Source of the DNA: a virus
IMG/VR virus record: IMGVR_UViG_3300017770_000081
Location: 1-32,292 of that record
DNA: 32,292 nt
Reading direction: 5' to 3' (one strand)
Made by a program: the position numbers and the translations under genes. The notes below the pieces were generated by a model, which saw nothing but the letters and a program-made list of their open reading frames with translations, did not search any database and was not told the origin of the DNA. Numbering within the stretch: position 1 is the first letter of the stretch; every line of letters starts with the position of its first letter. Positions 1-8,700 of the stretch are shown here, in pieces.

Positions 1-1124
1 AGTTTATTTTGAGAAGACTTTATGTCCTCAATAATTTTATAAAGACCTTTGATGTCAGACTTTACATAATCAATATCTTTATCATAATACTTAACTTCTG
101 GAAGTTCAGAGATTTCTTCCTTTAACTCAGTAAAATACTTGAGAAGTAACTCATCAGTTTTTACACTGGTGTAGTTAATTTCCTTTAGTTCTTTGTCAAG
201 GTTTTTCTTGAGTTGATTGTATTCTCCAATAATTTGTTTCTTTAGTTTGCGATCATCATCTTTAAATTCTTTATGGTATTCCCATATTTTTAGTGATGAA
301 GATCTCAATTCCTTCCAAATCTTATCTTTCTCTTCGTTAATACGTTCATTTACTTTTCCGTCAAGATTAATAATATCTGAGTTAATCTTAGTAGTATTGT
401 TAAAATATTTTGCTTCTACGTCTTCAGAAAGTTGTTCTATATCATATTCAATCTTTCCTCTTAACCCCTCAATTTTATCACTAACTTTTACAAAGTCATC
501 ATCGATGACACTGAAAGTTTTGCCAATCCAAGAGAAGTCTGGGACTTCATTTATTTCATTGACCCATTTAGGGAATTTTGGAATCGATGCTTTTACCTCA
601 TCAATAGCCCCACAAATTGCCTCAATCTCCGCATCATAATATTTTACTTCTGGTAAATTAACTACATCTGTTTGAAGACTATCAATTCTGTCTTCAATGG
701 AGTTTACCTGTTCATCATAATATTTGACTTCTGGAAGATCTTTAATCTGTTCTCTTACCAGATCAATCTGACTACATATTGCTTCTACTTCTCTATCATA
801 ATATTTGACTTCTGGAAGTTGAGAAATCTGTTCCGCAAGATCTTCAAGTTCTCTATCATAATATTTGACTTCTGGAATGTCTGGGATGTCTTTTCTAACA
901 TCATTAATCAGACGAATTAATTCGGGAAATGGTGGGATAATATCCTTTACTTCTGCAAACGCATTCCCGTCAGCATCCTCAATAGTTTGCGTTTCTTCTT
1001 CTATCTCGATATAATCTTCTACAGAAGGGAGTTCCTCTGCGTTATCTTCTGTAATATAATCTTCTATTGATGGGAGACTTTCATCTCCATCAAAATCCTC
1101 ATATGAGGGTAAATCCTTTGACAT
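1..1124 (-). CDS. Coiled-coil protein with LPEVKYYD repeats (3' end outside window)
   Basis: An open frame runs from an ATG at 1124 off the left edge, giving 374 visible residues without a stop. The N-terminus (about residues 5-45) is very acidic and repeats a short LPSxEDY motif three times. Then come copies of (L/I)PEVKYYD beginning at residues 83, 103, 130, 157 and 341, each followed by a heptad-like acidic/hydrophobic stretch. A degenerate copy (DVEAKYF) lies near residue 234. The rest is rich in Lys, Glu, Asp and Ile, as in a long alpha-helical fibre. A phage structural, fibre-like or scaffold-like role is my inference; I do not recognise a named family. It follows gp16, where T4 has the large terminase gene 17. 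The 43-base leader carries a late-promoter-like box, a small GGGA/TCCC hairpin (1147-1160) and no clear Shine-Dalgarno sequence just before the ATG. Confidence 0.8.
   Translation of the reverse strand, partial: MSKDLPSYEDFDGDESLPSIEDYITEDNAEELPSVEDYIEIEEETQTIEDADGNAFAEVKDIIPPFPELIRLINDVRKDIPDIPEVKYYDRELEDLAEQISQLPEVKYYDREVEAICSQIDLVREQIKDLPEVKYYDEQVNSIEDRIDSLQTDVVNLPEVKYYDAEIEAICGAIDEVKASIPKFPKWVNEINEVPDFSWIGKTFSVIDDDFVKVSDKIEGLRGKIEYDIEQLSEDVEAKYFNNTTKINSDIINLDGKVNERINEEKDKIWKELRSSSLKIWEYHKEFKDDDRKLKKQIIGEYNQLKKNLDKELKEINYTSVKTDELLLKYFTELKEEISELPEVKYYDKDIDYVKSDIKGLYKIIEDIKSSQNK
81..878 (-). repeat. LPEVKYYD coding repeats
   Basis: Five copies of a 24-base coding repeat lie at 855-878, 795-818, 714-737, 633-656 and 81-104. 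On the plus strand they read roughly atcataatatttgacttctgg. The first spacing is 60 bases and the next two are exactly 81 bases (27 codons), then there is a long gap to the last copy. Conservation extends to the nucleotide level, which suggests recent duplication or gene conversion. Confidence 0.85.
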
Positions 1125-1167
1125 TTTATTAGTACATTAATACTTCGGGATTTCTCTCCCTTCCAAT

Positions 1168-1602
1168 TTATTTAGGATCCTCATTAAGTCCATCTTTTAA
1201 CATTTTTGCCAAGTCTGCAGTAGACCCAACGAACAGAGCGTTGTTAACGGTTGATGGTCCTTTGATCTTATCCTCTGCTTCTACGTCTTTAAGTTTCTTT
1301 TGAAGATCTAATAGTTTATCCGTAGCATCAGCAACGTTTTTAATTAACTGACCCGCAACTTCATATGCCCTTGGCATTTCACTTTCTTGTGCAAGTTCAA
1401 GAACGCCGTTTAATGCTTCTTGACCTTTCTCGATTATAGAGTAAAGATTACCTCTAGTGTATTCATAATCTTTTTTGATATCATCTACACCTTCTCTTAC
1501 TTTTTCAATTTTATCTTTGATTACTTCTGGTTGAACAATATCACCCGAGTCCGAAGTGTCAAAAGTCTCATTGAGTTTGTTAAAGTTTTTTGTCATAACC
1601 AT
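1168..1602 (-). CDS. 16: gp16-like small terminase subunit
   Basis: This 144-aa protein is a T4 gp16 homologue (T4: 164 aa). In DNA packaging the small terminase forms a ring that recognises concatemeric DNA and stimulates the gp17 ATPase/nuclease. The central region (about residues 45-110) is a long amphipathic helical stretch containing DYEYTRGNLYSIIEKG and SEMPRAYEVAGQLIKN. It aligns with the T4 segment around DYGVVRRNMHF and DSPRHMEVFATLM. The C-terminal NNALFVGSTADLAKML matches T4's NATVFMGSPTELMDEI, the clearest signature. The start ATG overlaps the gp15 stop (TGATG), indicating translational coupling. A second in-frame ATG two codons later is an alternative start. The partner gene 17 is not in the window. 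Confidence 0.88.
   Translation of the reverse strand: MVMTKNFNKLNETFDTSDSGDIVQPEVIKDKIEKVREGVDDIKKDYEYTRGNLYSIIEKGQEALNGVLELAQESEMPRAYEVAGQLIKNVADATDKLLDLQKKLKDVEAEDKIKGPSTVNNALFVGSTADLAKMLKDGLNEDPK
1169..1176 (-). promoter_or_regulatory. Late-promoter-like box CCTAAATA before the LPEVKYYD gene
   Basis: The minus strand reads CCTAAATA, close to the T4-type late -10 element (TATAAATA; NATAAATA in cyanophages). The gp16 stop codon TAA overlaps its last two bases. It ends 44 bases before the next start codon, a plausible leader length. Identical octamers lie before gp13 and gp15. Confidence 0.55.
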
Positions 1603-2600
1603 CAGAATGCACCATCAAATCCAAAGTCGTCTCCAGATTCAACTAATGCATTATCCGCAGGAGTGATTTTCTTAACGTCTGCGCCATTGACATGAATTGC
1701 TGCTGTCGTATTATCTTCTCCGCGTCTAACTGTTAATTTATTGCCACTAATGGATTTGATGTAAAGTTCCTCAGTACCAATATTAATATAAGTATTGGCG
1801 GTAAGTCCACTGGCATCAGCAACTTCAATATAAACTGATTTAGCAGTAACATCTCCGGCAAGAGTGGTTTCAATATCTCCTGTATAATTTTTGATTGCTC
1901 TTGGTGTAACAGAGTAAGTATATTCTCTAGATGCACTTGAGGAATCTGAACCAGTAAGATAACTGACAGTTGCTTTTTTGATAATATCTTTGGAAACCTT
2001 GGTAGAAGGTCCAAACATATAAGTTTTTGCAGTAAATCTTAAAGTATAAAGAAGAACTCTTCTAGAACTAAAGTCTCCTTCATATTCGTCAGACATTGTA
2101 ATATTTTCTAATACTACAGGAATATCTCTTTTCTCTTGTAATGCTTCTACTAATTCTACAGATAAATTATATGCTGGTTGGAAATATGGGAGAATCTGTT
2201 CTACAATTTGAAGGGCATCATCATTTAGTTTAGTCATGATGCTTAACTCAAATGCCATGTTGTAGGGAACTGGCATATAAGATTTTTTTGTTTCAGACCC
2301 ATCATTAGGATCCTTTACCTTAAAGGTCTGAGTGGTTGTTACTTTTCTAGCAGGATCATATGTTAATCCAGTAAATTCAAACGACATCCTTGGCAGTGTA
2401 ATAGCAAAGGGTTTATTTAAATCTGGAGACTGCTCTAATCTTGCAAGAAATTTTTGAGTAGGACCGTATGCAAGAGGAACCTTGATAACACTAAAAACAT
2501 CATCATCAGAATCAGACTTCTTAATTGAAATATCGTTAAAAAGTGTACCAAAAGATATGATAGTTCTTCTCAATATTTCGTTGTAAAAATATTCAAACAT
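1602..2600 (-). CDS. 15: gp15-like tail completion / sheath terminator protein
   Basis: This 332-aa protein is homologous to T4 gp15 (272 aa). gp15 forms a hexameric ring capping the tail tube and sheath and joins the tail to the neck. The first residues MFEYFYNEILRRTI parallel T4 MFGYFYNSSFRRYA. QIVEQILPYFQPAYN (about residues 134-148) is nearly identical to T4 QIVEQILPYFQPHFN. LPRMSFEF and the SSRRVLLYTLRF strand also align. Residues about 268-307 form an extra C-terminal module (IGTEELYI ... VRRGEDNT) not present in T4 gp15 as I remember it. Related modules occur in the gp7-like and DUF4815 proteins. A good Shine-Dalgarno (AGGA) lies nine bases before the ATG, and a late-promoter-like box lies further upstream. 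Its stop overlaps the gp16 start. Confidence 0.93.
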   Translation of the reverse strand: MFEYFYNEILRRTIISFGTLFNDISIKKSDSDDDVFSVIKVPLAYGPTQKFLARLEQSPDLNKPFAITLPRMSFEFTGLTYDPARKVTTTQTFKVKDPNDGSETKKSYMPVPYNMAFELSIMTKLNDDALQIVEQILPYFQPAYNLSVELVEALQEKRDIPVVLENITMSDEYEGDFSSRRVLLYTLRFTAKTYMFGPSTKVSKDIIKKATVSYLTGSDSSSASREYTYSVTPRAIKNYTGDIETTLAGDVTAKSVYIEVADASGLTANTYINIGTEELYIKSISGNKLTVRRGEDNTTAAIHVNGADVKKITPADNALVESGDDFGFDGAF

Positions 2601-2638
2601 AGTTTAATCCTACAAATCTTGACACTATTGTGTGTTTT

Positions 2639-2646
2639 TATTTAGG
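2639..2646 (-). promoter_or_regulatory. Late-promoter-like box CCTAAATA before gp15
   Basis: The minus strand reads CCTAAATA. The TAA within it is the stop codon of gp14. The box ends 38 bases before the gp15 start codon. It matches the boxes before gp13 and the LPEVKYYD gene and resembles the T4-type late promoter. Confidence 0.55.
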
Positions 2647-4072
2647 GAATACCGAAGGGATTCTGTTCTGAGAAATCTAATATAGAATCTGCCTCAGTTT
2701 CAATGTTGATATTATCGGCAAATCCATCATCAACAGGTTGAACATCAACAACTCTAAGTTCATAAGAAGCTCCTGATGTAGAACCAACGATATTTTCTCC
2801 AATAGAAAACTCTCCATCAACAACTCCAAGTTCAAGATTGTTAGTTGTCGCATTCCAAACCCTGACCCTACCTGTTGTTCCACTAACCGATCCAGTAACA
2901 ATTTCATTGAAGGAGAAAGTTCCAGATCCTCCAGTACCAGGAGAAGAAATAGTTATTGTTGGAGCGACAGTGTACGCAAGACCTGCATTAGTGATGTGAA
3001 CTGCGGAAATAGTTCCAGCAGCACTAACGATTGCTGTGGCAGCAGCAGATACTGTGGATATCCCAGTAAATGTAATCACTGGATTCTGGGTGTATCCTCC
3101 ACCACCAGAAGTAACTGTAATAATACCAACAACACCGTCACCGATAGTTGTCGTTGCAGCCGCACCAACACCGTTAGTTCCACCGCCACTAAAAGATACA
3201 GATGGTGCTATGGTGTAACCTGCACCTGAATTAACGACGTTAACTGCCTGAACAGACCTATCTTTAGGATTAACATTCAAATTACATACATTAATCCCAC
3301 CAATCATGGTAGCAATACCTACAGCAGTTGTTCCCCCTACTGGAGCAGAAGATACGCCAACTGTAGGAATGCTACTATAACCACCACCTCTATTGGTAAC
3401 AGTGAAGAATCTTACACCACCATTAAATATTGCTGCTGTTGCTGTAGCACTGGAAGCAGCACCTACAAGAGTAAGTGTTTGAGTTGGTCCTTGAATAGTA
3501 TTAATACCATCATCAGTTAGACCATCATAATTTTCACCAATTAAATTATTATCAACATCCTCAATACCAGTCGCAATAACTTCATCCTGAAGCCTAAAGA
3601 GTTCACAATACAACTCATAAACATAGAGGTTTTGCAACTGATAATATGGTTTAGCATATTCTACATCTTTAATTTCATAAATTCTATCATCAAGAGGAAA
3701 CCAAATAAGGTCTCCTCCTTTGGGTCTAGTTGAAAGTTTTACGTTTGATTGATCTTGAATTAAAGGAGTTATATAGTTTTCAAATCGTTCTCTTGAAATA
3801 ATCAATCTCACCTCATCTTGAGATTGAATGCCAAACTTAGATAGTATATTACCCGCACCAGAATATTGGTCGTAGTTATCGATATATGCCTCTAAAGGAA
3901 GCGCAATATCAAATTTAGATTGAACTACTTCTCTAATGACGGTATTTTCTGTTAAATATTTTCTGGGTAGATAAAATATATCCACTCCATATGTTCTCAA
4001 CTGTTCATTGATTAAATCTTGAACAAGATTTTGCTCACCAGTAGTACCTTGTGTAAAATATGGATTAAGCAT
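2642..4072 (-). CDS. 14: gp14-like neck / head completion protein with repeat insert
   Basis: This 476-aa protein is homologous to T4 gp14 (256 aa), which with gp13 makes the neck between portal and tail. T4-like matches are at the N-terminus (LNPYF), GVDIFYLPRKYLT (about 30-42), the Y-x-G-A ... SKFGIQSQDEVRL segment and GDLIWFPLDDRIYEI. They end near residue 175. The last residues (NPFGIP) recall the end of T4 gp14. Between them, about residues 197-384 are Gly/Ala/Thr/Val-rich repeats with GGGYS, GAGYT and GGGYT turns followed by 'xxPxVxxSG' strands. After these comes a duplicated 'GE-x-x-G-SGa' unit (about 388-450). The insert is absent from T4 and has relatives in gp8, gp7 and the DUF4815 protein here. 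The start lies four bases after the gp13 stop, with GGATAAG as a ribosome-binding site. Confidence 0.92.
   Translation of the reverse strand: MLNPYFTQGTTGEQNLVQDLINEQLRTYGVDIFYLPRKYLTENTVIREVVQSKFDIALPLEAYIDNYDQYSGAGNILSKFGIQSQDEVRLIISRERFENYITPLIQDQSNVKLSTRPKGGDLIWFPLDDRIYEIKDVEYAKPYYQLQNLYVYELYCELFRLQDEVIATGIEDVDNNLIGENYDGLTDDGINTIQGPTQTLTLVGAASSATATAAIFNGGVRFFTVTNRGGGYSSIPTVGVSSAPVGGTTAVGIATMIGGINVCNLNVNPKDRSVQAVNVVNSGAGYTIAPSVSFSGGGTNGVGAAATTTIGDGVVGIITVTSGGGGYTQNPVITFTGISTVSAAATAIVSAAGTISAVHITNAGLAYTVAPTITISSPGTGGSGTFSFNEIVTGSVSGTTGRVRVWNATTNNLELGVVDGEFSIGENIVGSTSGASYELRVVDVQPVDDGFADNINIETEADSILDFSEQNPFGIP
2920..3480 (-). repeat. Gly-Gly-Tyr repeat block within gp14
   Basis: At least four imperfect coding repeats of about 45-60 residues share the pattern 'V-x-V-x-N-x-G-x-G-Y-T-x-x-P-x-V-x-x-S' followed by an Ala/Thr-rich strand. 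Turn motifs are GGGYSSIP, GAGYTIAP, GGGYTQNP and a variant AGLAYTVAP. The pattern predicts a beta-structured tandem array. Confidence 0.8.
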
Positions 4073-4076
4073 AATC

Positions 4077-4919
4077 TTATCCTATCATATCTAAAGGTGG
4101 CAATTCATAAGTATTGGACATCTGCTCCTTTATCTTATCTAACTCTCTTTCTGCATCATCATAAATCTGTCTGCCATTCAGTTCAATTCCACCTGGAAGT
4201 TTTACTCCTTGGAACTTAATTAAGTTTTGACCCCACTGTCTTTTTATTAAAGCAGTAAGATATCTTTTTAAAAATGAATCATTATAAACTCTTGCAAAAT
4301 CATTTGGATCTAAAAGTCTCCAACAATCAAGTATAATATATTCGTCTTTTTGTACATTACCCCAATCAATATCCAAATACAATCTATCTTGTCTCTGATT
4401 AAATCGTATTTGTTTCTCTGTATTTAATAGAAAATCAATATCCGAAAGATATGTTTTTGTCATTGCATATGACAACATTTCTAATGAATTGAAAAAATAT
4501 AAGTCATTTAAAAATAACTGATACTTTAGACTAAACATTCCTCCAGATATTGTACTATTATCAAATCTAAAAACTTTATTAATGCCAATTACTGCTGGCG
4601 GAACTTGAATGTAATTACTATTTTCTTCATATGAAAATGTTACACTAGCTCCATCAATATCAGAACTTGCGGTTGTAGTTACAATTCCTGCAGTACTACT
4701 ACCTCCCCTTGCTCTGCCTCTATCTATATCTTCCTGTGTTATTTTATATTTTAAGTATGTTTGAACTACACCATCAAAGTGTCTCTCATGAAATAACTGA
4801 AGGGCATCATCAACTAGATCATCTATTTGCTCATCGGCAACATTGATTTCTAGTACTGGTGCTCCCAGTTGTCTCTTGCAATAGTTAATTAAATCTGCTC
4901 TACTTGCTGGTTGCGCCAT
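4077..4919 (-). CDS. 13: gp13-like neck protein
   Basis: This 280-aa protein resembles T4 gp13 (309 aa), which forms the upper neck ring that stabilises DNA-filled heads and docks the tail. The N-terminal segment SRADLINYCKRQLGAPVLEI, followed by DEQIDDLVDDALQLFHERHF, is the diagnostic opening of cyanophage gp13. The remainder is mixed alpha/beta, with aromatic-rich strands around residues 130-190 and a charged amphipathic helix near the C-terminus (DDAERELDKIKEQM). No extra repeat modules are present, unlike gp14 and gp15. The start is preceded by GGAATAA. The gene sits directly upstream of gp14, the same order as in T4. Confidence 0.9.
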   Translation of the reverse strand: MAQPASRADLINYCKRQLGAPVLEINVADEQIDDLVDDALQLFHERHFDGVVQTYLKYKITQEDIDRGRARGGSSTAGIVTTTASSDIDGASVTFSYEENSNYIQVPPAVIGINKVFRFDNSTISGGMFSLKYQLFLNDLYFFNSLEMLSYAMTKTYLSDIDFLLNTEKQIRFNQRQDRLYLDIDWGNVQKDEYIILDCWRLLDPNDFARVYNDSFLKRYLTALIKRQWGQNLIKFQGVKLPGGIELNGRQIYDDAERELDKIKEQMSNTYELPPLDMIG

Positions 4920-4942
4920 TTATTCCACAAGTTTCCTAAGTG

Positions 4943-4950
4943 TATTTAGG
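4943..4950 (-). promoter_or_regulatory. Late-promoter-like box CCTAAATA before gp13
   Basis: The minus strand reads CCTAAATA. The TAA in it is the stop codon of the preceding 128-aa gene. It ends 23 bases before the gp13 start. It probably drives the gp13-gp14 pair. Confidence 0.55.
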
Positions 4951-5332
4951 GTGCTGCTGATACTGGGTTATAAACATATATATTGCCATTAGCAAGAGAA
5001 TAGTAAGTTCCTCCTGCAGCAACAATTACATCATATACATATCTACCTTCGTTTAAACTTCTAGTCGATGTTGAACCAAGTGAAAGTTTTATTTTACCAT
5101 CATATGCACTAGTGAAACCAACAGTGAAGGATGTTGTAATCCCAAGTGTTGCTCCAACGGCAACGCTTTTAGACATTGCTGCTGATCCAGTATATCCAGT
5201 GAGATCAAATGCCGAGTTTGACGTTGTATAGACGTTTAGATTTGCATTAAAATCTGAACCACCTTGAATAGTCAGATTTACTCCATATGGGACACCAGAG
5301 TCGGGGTCAAAAGTAATATTTTTAGATGGCAT
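4946..5332 (-). CDS. Small beta-sandwich virion protein (BppU N-domain-like pattern)
   Basis: This 128-aa protein begins MPSKNITF. The pattern is: a polar strand near the start, 'FDLTGYTGSAAMSKS' around residues 42-56, 'GKIKLSLGSTSTRSLNEGRYVYDV' around 79-102, and a final strand 'GNIYVYNPVS'. This 'DLTG...G.i.lsL......L..GrYvYDv' pattern is what I recall for small phage baseplate or neck proteins with an N-terminal BppU-like/Ig-like sandwich. The assignment is by pattern only. It sits just before gp13, where T4 has the fibritin gene wac, so it may belong to the neck or baseplate. Its ATG overlaps the previous gene by 11 bases. Confidence 0.6.
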   Translation of the reverse strand: MPSKNITFDPDSGVPYGVNLTIQGGSDFNANLNVYTTSNSAFDLTGYTGSAAMSKSVAVGATLGITTSFTVGFTSAYDGKIKLSLGSTSTRSLNEGRYVYDVIVAAGGTYYSLANGNIYVYNPVSAAP

Positions 5333-5504
5333 CTGGAAGTCCTATTACTGACATTGTTTCTTGCTGTTTATAATAAAGTTTTGCAAAAGACTTTGCAATA
5401 TTTTTTAACATATCGCGATCATTACAATTATCTATATCAGTTGCAATCTGTTGATATGCAAAACTTTTAGATAAATTTTTCAATTCAATTTGATCGGGAT
5501 CCAT
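5322..5504 (-). CDS. Small helical hypothetical protein (60 aa)
   Basis: This 60-aa protein is largely alpha-helical by composition: two amphipathic stretches (about 5-25 and 30-50), ending in VIGLPDAI. The first residues are MDPDQIELKNLSKSFAYQQI. I do not recognise a family, although similar small proteins occur near cyanophage structural genes. It overlaps the preceding 77-aa gene by 20 bases and the following 128-aa gene by 11 bases in different frames. Such overlaps support all three as real, translationally coupled genes. Confidence 0.6.
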   Translation of the reverse strand: MDPDQIELKNLSKSFAYQQIATDIDNCNDRDMLKNIAKSFAKLYYKQQETMSVIGLPDAI

Positions 5505-5718
5505 TTAGTAACTCCTTTAGTAAAGATTTAATCTCGTCAAGTTCACCTTTTACATTAGCAAGGTCTTGCTCCATTGTATGTACTTTTTGATTCTTTTCAT
5601 TCTTAACACTTTTAGTGGAAAGATACTGAGAATAATCTAAACCATTTACATTAATAATTGCATTGGTTTCAGGATCTCTTGCGAGATCCTTATTTCCGTC
5701 CAGTTCGTAGAAATCCAT
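5485..5718 (-). CDS. Small coiled-coil protein (77 aa)
   Basis: This 77-aa protein has a charged N-terminus (MDFYELDGNKDLARDPETN) and a C-terminal heptad-like helix (MEQDLANVKGELDEIKSLLK, about residues 49-68) that should form a short coiled coil. Its ATG follows the 2514-aa gene's stop after one base (TAATATG), so it is almost certainly co-translated with that gene. Function is unknown. An accessory virion or assembly role is inferred only from position. Confidence 0.6.
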   Translation of the reverse strand: MDFYELDGNKDLARDPETNAIINVNGLDYSQYLSTKSVKNEKNQKVHTMEQDLANVKGELDEIKSLLKELLNGSRSN

Positions 5719-5719
5719 A

Positions 5720-8700
5720 TTATGCTAAAGCTATTACCCTCAAGTCCTTAATTCTAGGAACATAACACTGATTATTGGATGTTAGATTTAGTTTTACTCT
5801 GTAAGTTTTAAACGAAGGTAAATTATCGATAGAGAATGTATATTCTCTATAATCTACGAGAGCAGAATCATGAGCCAGAGTATTGGACTTAACTATGAAT
5901 ACATCTGGTTGACCGTTATTATTTTGCGGAGCAATTACCTGACCTCTAGTATTAAGGTTAGAATAACCTGGGAATGGTGAGAAGGTTGGTTCAAATCCAG
6001 GTTCGTTTGCTACAGAGTAGAATGCTCTGATGTCCGCATCAATATTGATATGAGCAGAAAGTATAATCTTGATAGAAGATGCTGAATTTTCTAATACAAT
6101 TTCTTTAGAAATATATTGACATGCTGTGGGATCTTCTTCAATACTATCTACTCTAGAATCAGTTGCATAGTTTGTAACAACATTATTTACTCTGTTTGAT
6201 GTAAGTACAGCACTTACTCTCTGAGTATCAATGACAGGGGTAAGTCTTGTATCAACAGTGTTCAAGAACATCCTCATGTTCATTGATTTAGACCCAGGAA
6301 CTGTAGTTAAGTTTGCATCTTCATTAATTTTAGATGCAATCATTCTTGGAGAATCAAAATAATTCTTCTGATTGATAATGATATCACTAAATCCTGCATT
6401 TAAGAAAGGAACTTCTGTTCCACTGAAACTCGTAGATGTAGTAGTCCTTAGTTCAGCATTAATAGTTGTTCCAGGGACTGTCATATTATGTACATTAGGA
6501 GTAATCAGTTCAAATGGCATATTCTGAGTTGCTCTAACCTTTGTACCACCTGTGGATTTAGAGCGATTGAGGAATAACTGAGGGAATCCAACATCAGTAT
6601 TTCTAGCAGTTCCAGTGTTCCCACTCACGTCGAGTTTAATTTTATAAGAATCGAATGTGAATGGATCAGATTCCGTTACATCTGCTAGAGAATGCGTCTT
6701 GTTAATTCTGTCAAGACTTACACCAGACAATTCATATTTAAATACAGGAGTTCCTGCTGGATACGATTTTGGATTACGACCTCTTACAATATTTCCACCA
6801 ATAGTATTTCCAGTTACATTAGTGTATGTGATTATTTCATCACCAATAAGAAGTAGACCTGAGTTAGTTGTTCCAACTCCAACATTTTCAAATGTAGCAA
6901 ATGTTGCACCAAGTCCAACCGTGAGACCTGATGTAGAGTCTGATGGATACGCTACAGAGAGCGTTGTTGGTTTGATGTCAGGTTTTACTCCAGAAAGTCT
7001 AACATCATTTTCAGTGAAATACATTCCATGGTTTTGATGACTAATATTCATGTGCAGACCATCGTTAATAGTAACAATAGATGCAATTTGAACATCTCCT
7101 CCTGGAGCACCTGGAAGATCGTTATTTAATGTCTTGGCAACTCCAACACTATCGAAGTAGTTCATTGACTTACCACCACCAACAACAAAATTACCTTGAA
7201 CATTATCAAGAATAAGTTCGTTTGTAACTCCTATTCCAGTTATAGTGAGTTTGGCGTCTCTACCGATAGTAGCAATGCCGATAGTAGAAATTCCAAGGAC
7301 ATCTCCAACTACATAACCAGAACCTCCCGCAGTAATGGTTGCTCCAGAAGCAACGATACCACCATTAAGGACACTAATTTCTGCAGTTGCACCTCTACCA
7401 CTACCCGTCAGTGTGATGAGGTTGACCCCAGCGAACGTATGAGAACCATCAGCAGGCGTATAACCTATACCAGGGTTAGATACGCTAAGAGTCCCTGTCA
7501 CGGATCCAGCAGTGCCTACAAGGTCTCCTGTAGCGTTGGTTCCATCTTGGAAGAATGTATTTCCAATTTGATATCCAGAGTCTCCAACAGTTGTTCCCAG
7601 ACCAACTCTGATTTTTTTAGATGAGATTGAAATAGGATCGGGAAGTAACTTAGCAATCTGAGCATTTCCTTGCGTGAGTTCTGGACTGTAGAACTCAACA
7701 CTTCCACTTTCTATGAAATCTGCTCTATACAAAGTAAATTTAAGATCTTCCCACTGACTTGGTTCCCAAGTGGTATTGTTTTGAGATTTGAATAGTGAAC
7801 CAAGATATGGTTGGTTGGAGATAAACGTGTCAGTTAATAAATCATTTTCACCAATTCTAGAAATATATACAGTATACTTAGTAGAGTTGGATGCTAAACA
7901 TATCGCATATTCTTTACCACCTTCAACATAAACAGGTGATTTAAATTGAACGTTTGTAGCAATAGATCCGTCAGAAGAAGTTTCAATATCAGATGGGTCT
8001 AAAACAATCTCAGAACCAGGAAGAATTTTAGTGGTTGGGAGACCATTGTCCATAGATCTCAGTTGGAAAACAACTGGGACATCCAAATCATCAACTGTTC
8101 TGAAGAACACATCACAACTGGTTAAGAAGCAACCAGTTTCGTCTTCAACTAAGAAAGATTGTGCAAGTGGGTCATACCAAGTAATGATTGTTTGAGTTCT
8201 TTGTTGCGTACTGACTACATTAGAGTTAACTACTTGTGTACCAAGAGTTTGCTCCACGTTTCTATCTTGGAATTCTCTTCTTTGTTCTATCCTTGCGTTT
8301 CTAATAGAAAGGATATTTTCTTGAACAGTTTCTAAAGTACCAGTAGAAGTAAATGCTTCTTCTGCAATAGTAGATGCTAAATCCTGATTGTTATCAATAT
8401 CATTTACTAGAGTAAATGTTTTTGTTCCTGTTTCAAATTTAGGGAAGTTGACATTATTTGGATCAGCAATGAAAAGGCTACCAATAATAGTAGATGACAA
8501 ATCAGCAATGAGTCTTACATCATCTAAGGTGGCTTGTGCTCCACTTGTTTCTCCAACAAACGTCATTCCTGTCTGAACATGCCCAAAATAACTACCTTGG
8601 GGTTGTTCCGAAAGAGAAAGAGTGTCAACATTTAAAATTGTTGATGTTGATGAATATGAATTTGCAAGTGGACGATTAGTATAAGGATTTTCGCGGAAAG

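Noticed and set aside
632-878. Regularly spaced short repeats resembling a CRISPR array
   Set aside because: The 81-base spacing is a multiple of three, the repeats encode LPEVKYYD in one continuous frame, and the intervening sequence is related coding sequence.
217-920. Two open frames on the plus strand (140 and 82 aa)
   Set aside because: They lie antisense to the LPEVKYYD-repeat gene. Their composition (Ser/Phe/Ile-rich, 'IIFDFW' repeats) is the mirror of that gene's repeats, and no ribosome-binding sites or neighbours support them.
2622-2634. Small hairpin (acac-tatt-gtgt) followed by T-rich sequence
   Set aside because: The stem is only four base pairs and the T-run is on the strand without genes, so it is unlikely to terminate the gp14 transcript.
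2996-3229. Overlapping plus-strand frames rich in Cys/Ser/Asn
   Set aside because: These are shadows of the Gly/Ala/Thr-rich repeat codons of gp14 on the opposite strand.
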